From the NCBI GenBank assembly GCA_021307315.1, contig JAJSPD010000027.1:62001-126000 (forward strand): a DNA stretch of 64,000 nt, read 5' to 3'. How positions within the stretch are numbered: position 1 is the stretch's first letter; the number at the start of each line of letters is the position of its first letter. Below, in pieces: positions 25,398 through 36,728 of the stretch. The position numbers were made by a program, and so were the translations under genes. Under the pieces are notes generated by a model, which was given only the letters and a program-made list of their open reading frames with translations, ran no database searches and was not told the origin of the DNA. The DNA comes from Bisporella sp. PMI_857 (lineage: Eukaryota > Ascomycota > Leotiomycetes > Helotiales > Helotiaceae).

Positions 25398-25684
25398 TGT
25401 AACAACTCAAGCTGAACAGGGATCTCGATCCGTAGATCCAGGTGGAAGGACTCAAAGGTGTGAACAACTATCAATTGCTATAACTAAGAGAACAAGCTAC
25501 AGACAGAAGAAGGGAAGGAAAGCAGCGCTCTATATACATGAAGCTGGCCGGAGGCCAGTATAAGCGAGCTTTAGGATGTCCGGTGCTGAGCTCCGTCCGA
25601 GCTCTGGGGTGTCCGGCGCTGAGCTCCGTCCGAGCTTTAGGGTGTCCGGTGCTGAGCTCCGTCTAAAGAGTCAGGGCCGTGACA
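25398..25684 (+). mobile_element. Solo LTR with 5-bp target duplication GTTAC
   Basis: A 287-bp sequence starting TGTAACAACTCAAG and ending GGGCCGTGACA is flanked on both sides by GTTAC (25393-25397 and 25685-25689). TG..CA ends plus a 5-bp duplication mark a solo LTR of an LTR retrotransposon. It is inserted inside an older repeat end (AGCAAGAGCGTA ... CTTTTGCAACGTGATAG) also seen near 57530 and 45082. Confidence 0.85.
25566..25663. repeat. Three 33-bp tandem units inside the LTR
   Basis: GAGCTTTAGGATGTCCGGTG with CTGAGCTCCGTCC is repeated three times with few changes. GC-rich and CpG-rich, it is little affected by RIP. It may be a regulatory repeat of the LTR. Confidence 0.8.
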
Positions 25685-25732
25685 GTTACAATTACTACAC
25701 CTTTTGCAACGTGATAGGTGTCCGACAGTAAA

Positions 25733-26110
25733 CAAGCAAGCGACTATGTGTGGACATTAAACGCATTTTTTTGTAGTTCGTTAATAGCAGTACAAACAGC
25801 AAAAATAACCTTTAGGACAAAACTGCTAAAGCAACTCCGGGCAATTTTATTTACCGTACTTAAACATACACAGCATTAAATGATTATTAGTGTATAGAGC
25901 AAAGAAGGGCCAAAAAGCCCTGACAAGTACATAAACTTAAAACAGCCATTAAAGCTATGAGTATAACTGCAACTATGTGGCAACGGAAAAGAAAGCAATT
26001 CTGACCAGGAACAGTTTATTCTTTAAATGCTAGAAGTGGGAACACTTGTATTTATAGCTGTACGTTGTATAGCTGCCATTAGGACAGCTGGGACAGCCTA
26101 TGAATGAATG
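25733..26110. repeat. Dispersed ~380-bp repeat, copy B (RIP-like)
   Basis: Full-length match to 7103-7482 in the same orientation. Where they differ, this copy mostly carries T or A for C or G, the direction RIP takes. A (AAAC)n tract follows at 26111-26139. Confidence 0.75.
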
Positions 26111-26139
26111 AAACAAACAAACAAACAAACAAACAAACA
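26111..26139. repeat. (AAAC)n microsatellite
   Basis: Seven consecutive AAAC units, non-coding. Confidence 0.9.
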
Positions 26140-26638
26140 CTCGTGAGAAATGCATACCACATCTCGGTGTCGACAAACCATAATACTTAATGTAACTATT
26201 AGTTCAAAATGTACAGTCGACCCAACTCTCAGTGTCGCCAAAGATAGATATACACAAACGCTAATGAGTGTATACCTTTTCTAGGTACATACATAAATAT
26301 AGTGTTCGATCTGACATATGCCTGGCTCGCTTGGATCTAGTTTGTGTTTGTGGGTCCGGCGATTTTGTGGATACGCCTAAAAAATTCATACAACACTCTT
26401 AAGGCATTTGGGCTCTTTCTACAGATTAACTGGCAGTTAGGTTCTATGGAGCAGTGGACACTTCATACTTAGTTGATTGGTGCTATCTAATGAACTAACT
26501 GGCCTAATTAAGTGGTGCTGGTTATGCGGTATTGACTAACCACCCTAATAATTACATGCACTATGGCCGAGGGGATTTTACGCTTCAGGCAATACCATAA
26601 ACTGGCAAGCTGCCGCTGTTGTATCGATAGCTATCGCG

Positions 26639-28288
26639 TCAAACTATTGGGGTTGAATGACCAAACAGGTTATTCGGGTCCCAAGTGGCCTTGAGCTCTC
26701 TAAGCTTAGGCAGGTTGGCTTCCGACCACCAGGCTGCAGGGCCCTCGTCGCCATACGCATAGTTGAGGTAGATGTGAGGCTCCTCAAAGCCACTAGTCGA
26801 CTGCAGCTTTTCTCGGAGTGACAGAAGCAGCTTTTCGGTCGGCTCATCTAGAGCGGGATCAGTGTAAATGTTTTCGTGGAGCCTGTTTCGATATTGCAGT
26901 GTTAGTTGTAGCCCGTTGACCTTGTCGGCTCAGGAGGGAAGAAACGGAAATGCACTCACCAGAATGTTTTGGTATCTCTCCACGGATATACCGCAGTGGA
27001 TAGTGGCGTCTTGAGCGTATTATTATTAGCGTACCTCTGGAAAAGCGTCTCGCCCGCGAACCCCGGGTAGGCCTCGTAGAAGGCTGTCATTTCCTCAAAA
27101 ACCGCCTGGTACATCTGGGGATTGGTACGGCCGAGCCCAGTAGTACCTCCACTGATGTAAGCTCCGCTCTGACAGGGGCCGTCCAAGCCGGCGAAAAGCT
27201 CCACCAGTGTCACGTTCTGGATGTCTCTGGAAATGGGTCCTAGCCTTTCCGCAGTATCCCAATGTGGCACGAAAGTAGCCCAGTCGCCAAAGTGTTTCAT
27301 TCCAACCGTGAGAAGGGAGGTATTGGTCGTACGATTGTAAGAAATACTCAATTGAACACCTAGCTCGGCTGGCAGGACATCATCAAGTGCTTGTAGTTCC
27401 TCAAACACACCGAGGACGCGCGACGGAGGATAGATGAAGGTACCAATCACGGCGTTGCCGCTATTTGGCTGATCAGACATTCTGAATGTTGCTTCCGTAA
27501 TGATGCCAAAGTTGGCCCCTGCGCCTTTGATCGCCCAGAACAGGTCCGGGTGGGACGTGTTCGAGACCGTCACCAGGTCGCCTGTTGCCGTCACCAAGCG
27601 GACAGAATCAAGCGCGTCGATACCAAGGCCGAACAAGCCCGTCTCAAAACCAATTGCGCCACCAATGGTTGCGCCGATCACGCCTACACAAGGGCTGTTG
27701 CCGCGTGCTAGGTAGAAGCGTCAATCCAAGGACTCGCCCAAAAAGTGAAAGATATAAAAAGATAGGTTCTTACGGATCGCCTTGCCGGCATTATACAATG
27801 GCTCAGTAATGTTGCCGAACTTAGCACCAGCTCCAACAGTCAATTGGTTCTTGTCAAGGTCAACCTTAACACTGTCAAAACTCCCAAGATTGATATCAAT
27901 ACCCTTAACAGTACCGTAGATGAGGCTGGTGCCATGCCCACCATTGGTTGCCATGAAAGGTATGTTATGGGCTGAAGCAATACGAACCTTGTTGGCACAG
28001 TTCAGGTCAGTGCAATCCCCAAACAGCCTGGTCAGGGGATTGACTTACAATCTCCTGAATGTCGCCCTCAGTCTGGGGCTTGATGGCACCAAACCAATGA
28101 GGTACCTCCCATTCAGACCATCGAGGTGAAACCACAGTAGAGAAGTTGGCATCGGTCGGCTCGGCAATCTCGGTGCCCGGAGATAAGTATGGCTCAAACA
28201 AAGCTTTAATATCAACGCCGGCCGCGGAAACGCCCACGGCATGGGCCACGGCCACCAAAGCTATTGACCGACACAGCTGGCGAACCAT
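26639..28288 (-). CDS. Secreted FAD-linked oxidase, BBE family (SorD/AfoF-like)
   Basis: Four exons in phase (28288-28049, 27987-27774, 27707-26960, 26882-26639) encode 481 residues. Residues 1-24 form a signal peptide with an Ala-x-Ala-like end (GVSAAG). The FAD_binding_4 domain has [11 protein letters not shown], with His98 the expected 8-alpha-histidyl FAD site, then [12 protein letters not shown] and [17 protein letters not shown]. The C-terminal BBE motif is [10 protein letters not shown], followed by [10 protein letters not shown] at the end. Cys158 sits two positions from the usual cysteinyl-FAD place, so single covalent linkage is likelier. Homologues in sorbicillinoid and azaphilone clusters oxidise the dearomatised intermediate or an alcohol/aldehyde. 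It lies between the reducing PKS and a regulator, all on the minus strand. The exact reaction is not readable from sequence. Confidence 0.92.
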
Positions 28289-28570
28289 GATTAGGTGGAT
28301 GAGAAAGACGGAGGCAGGGAATGGATGAAATGATAGATAAGAAACACAAACAGAATTTGCAGCAAATGATGGATGGCTATCTAATAAGTGTGGTGGCGTA
28401 AGAAAGAAAACTAGGCCCCGCATCACTGTTTACTCGACGCAAAAGTACTTGCCCCGCTATGCTAGACAAGGTCCGGATTGTGTTCCTGCAGCCTTGCTGA
28501 TGCTGGCATGTCGGAGTTTGCGAGTCCGTAAGCATCTAATAAATATATCCATCTCGTAACTTGCGTGCGT

Positions 28571-28579
28571 AAAGTCCGG
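28571..28579. promoter_or_regulatory. AAAGTCCGG word upstream of the BBE oxidase
   Basis: Identical 9-mer to 24489-24497, about 285 bp upstream of the oxidase start. Candidate Zn2Cys6 half-site; inferred. Confidence 0.35.
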
Positions 28580-29212
28580 TATGCTAACTGCCGCCTCTGA
28601 GTCCGACTGGATAGCCGAGTAGTCCACCCCAGCTTCTGGACGGGCCAAGACCCATGATTACCATGGGAGATGTAAGTATCGGTGAGGAGTCAGCACAGTG
28701 TGATTATTTAAATTATTGCTGCGGTCATACTGTGCGCCGCTGAAAAGTAATTCGTTTCTACTCTAAGTCCTGAGTACTAGAGTTCCCCCACCTAAAGTAA
28801 GCATGGGTGAATAAGTGAAAAATCTATGCTGTAGACTCTTCCCCTCACTGGGATATATACTTGTTGTCTTTAATAGTGAAGTGTAGCTAGTTAAATATAG
28901 CCTAAATAAGACAGAGCTTTGTTGTAAATTAGTACAAAATTCATAAGACCACGGTAGTGTATTTCTTTTGCTTCGTATTAGTTGAGTTGCAGTTTAGGGT
29001 CGTTGGGCCTTTTAGTTCACGACATTGCCACCCTGCTGGTTGTTAATTACTGAAGTAGTGGTCGAGAATAAAGGAGTAACAAGAAACAAACAAATAGCAG
29101 ATAGTAAGGGCATATTTCCAAGATAACTCTATATCTGGCAGATAGATGTAAACAACTTATTTTGGCTTAAGACTGTGGCAATCAAGGTTTCGTACTCTAC
29201 CTTGACTGCTTA

Positions 29213-29238
29213 AATATATATATATATATATATATATT
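29213..29238. repeat. (TA)n microsatellite
   Basis: About 13 AT/TA units in non-coding DNA. Confidence 0.9.
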
Positions 29239-29641
29239 AAACGGTATATGTGTTTTAGTGTTACGAGTTATGTGGCTAGTGCCTAGGTGTCGATATGGAG
29301 GTTCTTTTACACAGAGAACGCTAGTCCGTAACAATTATAGAAGCACTAAAGCGGTAAGAGAACCGAGGGAAAGTTCGATAAAATCCAAAGTAATGTTTAC
29401 TCAAGGACAAATAACAAGTAAACTACATTGAATTATAAACTAAAAATGATAAAGAAGACGAGGAAATGCTGTGATGACCCGCTTTAGAAGGGGGACTTAA
29501 ATAGGACAACAATACATCAAAAATTTATAAAAGCCCTATTACCAATTTAATTAAGTGGCCAGTGAGGCTGGTAAATGCTATGTGACTAGCTAATGAGCCT
29601 TAGCAAGGCATGATGCAAGGAACTCAAAGAAACTTTGCAAA

Positions 29642-31836
29642 CTAGTAGAATGTCGCGGGCATACCCAGTACATCTTCAAACCACTGATCATCTCCCAAAT
29701 CCATGGACTGCATCCAGACCATCTGATCTAAGTCTGGAATATGGTGAGGTTGAGAGATTGTGTCAGTATTGGGATTTCGGCATGGTTCCTGTATCTGAGA
29801 AGCCATATTCCACCGAGCTTCAGCCCACACCCGACATCTACTCAAAAGCTTGGATAAAAACTTGAGCAAATGGTCGTTGCACTGAAGCTCTGGCTCCTTG
29901 CTGCTCAGATCGAGCTTTTGAAGCAGACAATCCATTGTCGATATTAGGTGAACTGTGTTCCGCACTGCTTGGCAATCCCAGTTTGGATCTTTAAGTGTTG
30001 AAAGATATTTCAAAAGTGTGATACTCAGGATCATCTGTGACCAAAAATGAAAGGGTTGGCCAACAAGTTTTGGGGCAGGGATTCTGTAGAAATTGTCCAG
30101 CCATGACTTGATATTCTCAACAGACTGCCACAAACACTCAAGGCGCTCGAATCCCAGTAAGATCCCATCGTCACCCTTTCGTCCAGATAAATCTAGAGGA
30201 AGCGAGTTATGGCTGATGGTATAAGCTAGCTGATTTATGTATAATTCGACGTATTGCGCGTGGGTATTGAGAATGTCTGCATGTTAAGCCCGGGTTTCCC
30301 CAGGTGAAGGTATCAGCAACCAATCCCGCAGCGAAGATAGTATACCAGGTTATTCGCCTGAGAAACCACTTACCTATCTGCTGAAGATCCGGGGGAAACG
30401 AAGATCTTAGCTCATGTAGCTGCCTTCGTAAAGCCTTGAGATACAATATGCGAGGAGCTGAGGCAGCCGCAGGAGGTGCTCCTGAGCGAGCATAATTTGT
30501 CTCGTCCTGTTGTCGAACGTCATCCGCTCTTTGCTTTAATAGTTGCAAACGTACTTGAGAGACAAATAAAGCATCCGCAGCGCATGCCTCCGTTATTGAG
30601 ATGACTCGAAGTGCCTCTTCCATCTGAGGCGTCCATCGTATAGCGTCTTGGCGACCCAGGTGTGAAGAAATACTAGAGATAGTCATACGTTAGTACGGTT
30701 TGACCCTAAGAACAAAAGCAGTAGTGAAGTTTGATGGAGATTCAGGAAAGGCCATGCGCACTTAGAGCTCAAAATGAAACACGCCAGTACTGCCCTCTGC
30801 CTCTCCAACAAGCCGTAAGGCGTTTCATCGGTGGGACTTTGGCTAGTTTCGTCAGACTCCCCCTGGGTGGTAATAGCCATCATAAGTTGCACGTCTGGTG
30901 AGGATGGTTTGAATAAGCGCAAATCATATACTAGTGAGATGGCGAGCATCATGAGGCGAGAGATGAGGTCTGCCCTGCCAAGAAAAGCGTCGGTACTCCA
31001 TGCTAGATACGTTAGTAACCCAAGCAGTAGGTCGATATTTGACTCGACCTTGAGCAAAGCAGATGTGAACAGGAGACGCTTCAGCTCCTCAACTTGAAAC
31101 AATCTTTCCTGTGTCGAGAAAGTGGTAACAGTGAGGATGGCTTGGAACAAGAAAGGCTTGTATTCGCGCAGGTGCCAGCTTGTCATGTATGGGGTAAAGT
31201 TGAGGAAAGGAAAAGAGGGAAGCATTCGAGATCGGAAGAAATTGATATGTTCGTCTGCCTCATTGGAGGATGGAGCAGAGAGAGATAAAGAATAATGATG
31301 AGACGGGAAGAAGGGATTTGGATTTGGTGACAGTGTGGGAGCCGAGTCTGTCGCAAATGTCGACGTGTCACTGAAGGCCAGAGTAGTGCTCGTGGGGGTT
31401 AATAGGGTGGCATTCGAACAAGATTTGGCTGACAAAAAGCTGCCTCCGTTGATGGGTTGAGGATGTTGAAGAGGTTGAAGAGGTTGAAGAACATTGGCGG
31501 AAGGCCCAGGATCCCCCGGAGAACCGATGAAAGATTGCATTGCGGTCAATAAGCTCTCCATTTTGTCTTCCAGGCGAGCGATTCGCGTGCCAGACTCCTC
31601 GGTTGCCTGAACATTGTGTTTGCGAACCGACTCTGATGGCTCACATATTTTCTTGAGACGGAGACATCTGGGTAATGAATGGTTAGCCGCGTGTCATGTA
31701 TCAATATATCTGCAATTCACCTTTCACACTTATCGCCATTTTGGATTCGCACACATCGACACTTTGCCTTGTAGCATTGTGTGCAAGCTTGGCCGTAAGT
31801 GCTGGTTTGGCCGAGGGCCACTTTCGATCTCTCCAT
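29642..31836 (-). CDS. Zn2Cys6 transcription factor with fungal TF middle-homology domain (SorR2/YPR2 position)
   Basis: Exons 31836-31721, 31667-30762, 30672-30374 and 30276-29642 join in phase for 651 residues. The binuclear zinc cluster is complete, with Cys18, Cys21, Cys28, Cys37, Cys40 and Cys47 (ACTQCYKAKCRC ... KCERCLRLKKIC), split by the first intron between Glu38-Arg39 and Cys40. A short coiled-coil linker (RIARLEDKMESLLTAM) follows. The middle-homology region includes FILSSNISSHLGRQDAI and WTPQMEEALRVI. It is probably nuclear and pathway-specific. It lies between the BBE oxidase and the second regulator, a pairing also found in sorbicillinoid clusters. AAGTCCG at 32139 lies in its own upstream region, compatible with auto- or cross-regulation. 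Confidence 0.9.
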
Positions 31837-32951
31837 AGTAGTCAATAGACGAGAGAGAGAGAAAAAAATCTATGCCAGAAGATTGGTCTTGAGATTGAGA
31901 TTGAGATAAGCGGAATCTGATGAGCGGTCTCGGTGATTGGTTGAAAGCAGTACTTATGACTTCGATTCCACTTTTGCTTTGTTAATAAGTGATAATAAGC
32001 TAGCAGTGGATGGCATATAGGATCCCTCACTTGAACACATGTAGCTGGGGGCAGCTTCAAGGTTACTTGAGTTGCGTTCCGTGCTTGTCAAGCCCCGGAT
32101 CACTTCCAGTTGTAAGATGCCGACGGATTTGGCCCCCGAAGTCCGCTGCTGGCGCTTATGGGGCGTTTCTCGCTTCAAGGCTCCCACAGCCTCCAGTACG
32201 TCCAGTGCTTTGAAACACACGTGACTTATATTAGCCAAGCTCGTGGGGGTCTTTTGTGGAGACGTTGGGTGGGGGTGGAGGAGGTCTAACTGAGCTCAGT
32301 TAGACCTCCACCTGATCTGCGTACCTCCTTTGTGTAACAGTGTAAGTTATGTCAGGAATTGGCTTACGTAATAGGCCAAGAAACTAGAAATCTCTTACAT
32401 GTCTACAACGTAGATACAGATCATACAATACAAGCACACAACAGCCCGTATTCTATCGACGTGATACCACTATTAATCTTATATTTCTGACAGTGTACTG
32501 TATATAGCTTGCTCTCCTCCAGCTCACTTTCCTTCTCTAGCTTTAAATTCTCGTATGATACCACCGTTGCCCACTGTATCTGTAGATCCACAGCACGTGT
32601 CGTGACATCCCTGTCGCCTTGAGTTACACAAGAACTTCAGTACTCGAAACAAGTACGGGTTAAAAAAACGACAGATATAGCAGGTTGGCTTCTTTTTCAT
32701 GTCATTTCATCATGTGATACGTCATGTGATTATAGAAGTCTGAGTTACAGGTAGATTAGGCATATTACAGTTTGGTCATAATTGTGAAAGCAAGCTTTTC
32801 GGTCTATCGCCAGGTTATACACCTTAGCTTGGCATGAGTGTTGGTCATGTGTCCTGTTGTGACAAAGTCTATTAATCAATTAATATCAAACCTATCATCA
32901 CACCGGTGAAACATGGCTTCTTTCTATATAAAGAGTGGGCTTTAATCTAGT
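31837..32951. other. Spacer between the two regulators with nested LTR scars
   Basis: No gene is supported. It holds a solo-LTR-like element at 32350-32492, followed immediately by about 115 bp (32495-32610) resembling 57260-57372, so one LTR is inserted in another. AAGTCCG occurs at 32139-32145 in the upstream region of the regulator ending at 31836. Confidence 0.6.
32350..32492 (+). mobile_element. Solo LTR-like element, family of 56804-56947
   Basis: 143 bp with TGTCAGG..CTGACA ends, more than 90 percent identical by eye to 56804-56947 in the same orientation. The immediate 5-bp flanks do not match; GTGTA occurs just downstream and a few bases upstream, so the flank may have been altered. 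Confidence 0.75.
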
Positions 32952-35168
32952 CTAGTCTCTTGGTCTTATTTTTAGGCTCTGTAAATACTCCCCCGCTAGA
33001 CTGTGAGTGTCCTGTAGCTCGCCCAGCACTCGAAGCAGGTGCTGAACACTATCGCTGTCACCCAGAGTACTGGCATGTGTGGTGAGAAATGTGGCCGCAC
33101 ACGCGAGCGTATCAGGCAAGAAGGGGTGCGCCTTGAAAGGGCTGAGGGATGGCACTGCCTTTGCTAGACGCACAATCTCGGAAGCTGCTTTCGCGGCCGT
33201 GTGCTGGTAAGCTGCTTCAAGAACCCCATGGTCGACGGTGCGCCATGCTGTCTGTTGGATCGTGTTGCTAAGATGGATGCTCGTGCGGTACGCCAGCATG
33301 TGGGTGAAAAGAAGCATGGGGTCGCTGTCGACAGCTGGTGAAGGGACAAGCATCCGCACTCGCCTCTCCACGGCCATGGCTAGCCATCTTTGGCGGATAT
33401 CGAAATGTTCTGTTCTAGTCTCGGATTCTTTTGCGTACAACCGCCGGTGTGTCGTGCAACGGCCGTGTAGCGTTGCCATGACGATGCATTCGACGAAAGG
33501 TGACAGCGTGCTCTGCGCCATGGCCTCTGGGAGAAAGCTCATGCGAATCGGCTGGTTATTTTGGAAGTTTTCCTCCGGTGCAGGGAGACGCGTAAATATC
33601 TTTATGGGGGGAATGGTTAGTGAGTCGTGCATCGTGCGGCATGTAGCGAAAGCGCTGGAGGAACAACTTGCCATTTCTTCCTGTAGCGTCAGAGGCCATT
33701 CATTCTGCAAACAGAGTAATCGATCAAAGGTAAAAGCCAACCAAAACGTCCGTCTCCACTCCTCGGCGTCGACAAAGTTCTCGCCAGGCTCGGTGCTGGT
33801 GGACGAAGAGGAATAGTCAGAAACCACAGGAGAGACTTGTATGTCGTTGCCCAGGGCATCAATGTCAGAGAGACGCGCCATCTGCACGAAGCGAAAGGCC
33901 CGACCAGCTGTGAGCATGGCTTGGTGAACGCCTATTCGCAAAAGTTCGTAGTGGCTCAGAAGCAGCCATGCTTGGATGTGCTCGAGGTGGACTTTGTCCC
34001 TTAGCGTAACTTGTGCCTGGCTATGCGTCTCGAGCAAATTGCGTGTCTCTGAATAGAGCTGCTTGCTAAGATTGGACCAGTGGGCAGACATGGCCGCTGC
34101 TAGGGTCCGCATGGCCGACTGGAGACATATCTGGGCAGGTGTATGGTTGTCTTGGGCGACCAGCGCAAAGTATCGCCGGCGATGGATAATGGGGCAGAAC
34201 GCCTGCACTCTGTCAAAGTATAACTGATCCCTGTAGAAGGCCGTTAGTAAGCTCAAGAGCCCATTGGACATTAGGGCGCTCGCACAGTTCAACCCGAATC
34301 AGGTCCGTTATATTAATCTTAGAGCTGGAATTGGCTGTTGTGGGGGGACTCTCGTCTAGAGTATCAATATCAAGGTGGTCCGTCAATGTCATCGTGGTGT
34401 CTGTAAATTCTGGCAGCATCAAGCTACTGGTGTTGTTGATGTCCTGCCAGTCCGGCCAGTCAGGCCAGTCCGGCCAGAGAAGATCAGTACAAGTAGCCTT
34501 TAAGTTTGCTAATATTCCTGATTTTGTCGACGAGGCCGACGTTGCTAAAGCGCCAGCCGTCGATGTTACCACGGGGGATGGTACAGAGGTGATCGAAATG
34601 TCTTGGTCATTGAGCCCACTCGCCTGTATATCAAAATCGTCAAGCATGATATGAGTTTCCCTGCCCGGTTTGGAGTTCGTCTTGATGATCGGACCTTGCG
34701 TCAACATGGGCTGGGCTGGTCAGTTCCCCAGATATTAGTCGAGCCACTACCATTGCAGCGTTGCTTTACTGGAAAATATGTTGATAGTTGGTCTCTCGAA
34801 GAATCTGGAAAACCTGGGAAACAAGGAGACGGGAGTACTAGCAATAGCTCCACAGGCCACTTTACAATGGCCATACACCGGAACACAAAGAGAAGGGAGA
34901 TAGGGACATGTAGAAATGCCAAGATGTGTGAAACATGCAGCCACAAAATGAAATGGGGGGACGAACCAAGTTGTGACTGTGTTACGCTGAGCTGGTCTTT
35001 TATAGAACCCCTCCGTTGTCTCTTGTACACTACAATGCACTCTGTGCCATTCTCAGTGCAAAAACTGCACTTTGGTCGCACTCGGTCACATCGTGCCTTT
35101 CGTCTGCGACACTCTTCGCACGCAAAACCGGGCTGCTGCCGGAGTCTTCTCTGTGATGAATACGCCAT
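32952..35168 (-). CDS. Zn2Cys6 transcription factor (SorR1/YPR1/AfoA position)
   Basis: The start ATG at 35168 gives [14 protein letters not shown] and a perfect zinc cluster (Cys17, Cys20, Cys27, Cys34, Cys37, Cys44; [11 protein letters not shown] ... CSFC). Exon 1 ends at 34986 (donor GTAACA). The last join is clear: 34286 to 34230, making [18 protein letters not shown], the start of the fungal TF domain. The exon between (about 34710-34286) holds a [10 protein letters not shown] repeat and an acidic S/T-rich stretch that may be an activation domain. Its own 5' border is uncertain. A direct join to 34710 implies a 275-bp intron and about 628 residues; a missed micro-exon with a coiled coil is possible. 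The gene diverges from the enoyl reductase across 1.56 kb. Confidence 0.88.
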
Positions 35169-36728
35169 GAAACGGCGATGCTGGTGATACAAAGAACGCG
35201 AGGTGTTGGTATACCAAGCAGTGGATAAGTCTTTTGCCTCAATTTATATATATCTGGGCAACATGATGCGTGCAGGGTGAAACATTACCTCGCCATTTAA
35301 TCGCATACAAACATATGCAGTACTACTATTGATCATCTGCTCATACATTATGACCCAACTGTTGCTTATATTGATATGTTTCTGCAAATATCCCTGATAT
35401 TGCAGAAAGATAAGGCAGGCTGAAGCTCAACAACTTGGAGCTTTGACACTTAGTACAGCAACAGCTACAGCAACAGCAACAGCTACAGCTACAGCTACGC
35501 CAGCCCCTAGGGTGTGATTATCACGTCGTAAATTATCATGCCTTACGCAGGACCGAAAAGCTAGATCCGTACAAGTTCTGAGTAGTTAATTAATCCAGCA
35601 TACGATGGTGTATTATTTAAGCCTTATTAGTGGAGTTATTCTTTCAGCAACACGGAGTATCTTCCGTCCGACCTTCCCTGCTATAATCTTACCCGCATTA
35701 AGTGGCCACTGAAGGGCTGTAACCTTACGTGGGATAAAGATGCGGGCCCTCTCCAAATATGAGATTGGGACCCATGTATTTTTGCGACCGTTGAAACAAA
35801 TTAAAACGGCGGTGTGGCTCGTATCATTACATGTGAAATGAAAGACGAAGCACTGATCTCATATATATCATAAGAACAAAGTTGTATAGCTCATGTGATT
35901 GTATGAGGTCAGATTTGACTTAAACGTAAATTTAGATTGAGAACTTTAACTTAAAACATTTTGAATAAGAGGCTTTTACATGTGAATTTGTATGACTATA
36001 CTCGTTTATTAACATTACATAAAGATATTTTGCTATATCTTGCAGAGGAGAATGAGATTACAATTCATACAATAATTTAACAATTTCGCTACACTGGGCC
36101 ACTAGTAAAAGCCTCAAAGGAGAAACGCCTTTTTAGCCTTGGAATTAGTTTATAAGTATTGCTTGGTTTGGTTTAGCTCTGCTGACTCTAGCTCAATAAC
36201 TGGCAGCTGTGTTGTTTGGCGTGGCACGATGCATACACTGCTCCAGGCCACCCTATTCATCTAGCTGCGCCGATAAAGAACAAGCCAGCCAATTAATAGA
36301 ATATCATGGTCTTAAAGGTAATATTTGTCAGTATGCTCCATCAGTCCTCTTCCAAGTAATGCCATGTGTGTAACCTCACAAGCGTCCCCCCACGGGGCGG
36401 CTCGGCCGGGATGGCGCAATACCTCAACCGGAATTCGGGCATTATCGCCTTACGCCCCCAAGAGGCGCAAATCCGTCCCTTGTCTCAATGTGAATTTATA
36501 TTCCGGCAATAAAGCTTTTGAGCTCTTTGGAGCTCTAAATTCTTACTGCGAACAACATATAACCCCGGCTCGGGGGCTTTCACTCTTTGCTTGCTTCGCA
36601 TTCAATCTTTTCATACCATTCAAAGGCGTGCATCAGCCCACACAAGTCAGCGCACCCACAGTCACCCCGTCTTGTTAGTGTAGCCCCTGTCAACCACGTC
36701 AACCCGGCTCTTTCCTAGTACTTGAGTA
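35169..36728. promoter_or_regulatory. Divergent promoter region, regulator / enoyl reductase
   Basis: A 1.56-kb gene-free region separates divergent starts at 35168 and 36729. A CAGCTA/CAGCAA microsatellite lies at 35457-35500. From 35900 to 36200 it is AT-rich. No AAGTCCG word was found here. I cannot place transcription starts. Confidence 0.5.
35457..35500. repeat. (CAGCTA/CAGCAA)n microsatellite
   Basis: Irregular hexanucleotide repeat, non-coding, in the divergent promoter. Confidence 0.8.

Larger units (their letters stand above)
24083..26638. other. Promoter of the reducing PKS followed by an AT-rich TE graveyard
   Basis: From 24083 to about 24600 is the PKS upstream region. Beyond that lie a truncated transposon end, two related LTRs, a dispersed repeat and an AAAC microsatellite, each listed separately. 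No reading frame of the retroelement survives. Confidence 0.6.
28289..29641. other. BBE oxidase upstream region and AT-rich spacer
   Basis: No gene is supported. It contains AAAGTCCGG at 28571-28579 and a TA microsatellite at about 29213-29238. The part beyond 28700 is AT-rich and gives nothing recognisable. Confidence 0.55.

Noticed and set aside
26111..26139. CRISPR-like array from short repeats
   Set aside because: It is a simple AAAC microsatellite; no spacer/repeat structure exists anywhere in the window, and the DNA is fungal.
36325..36678. 117-codon ORF upstream of the enoyl reductase
   Set aside because: No family similarity; lies in the presumed promoter/leader region.
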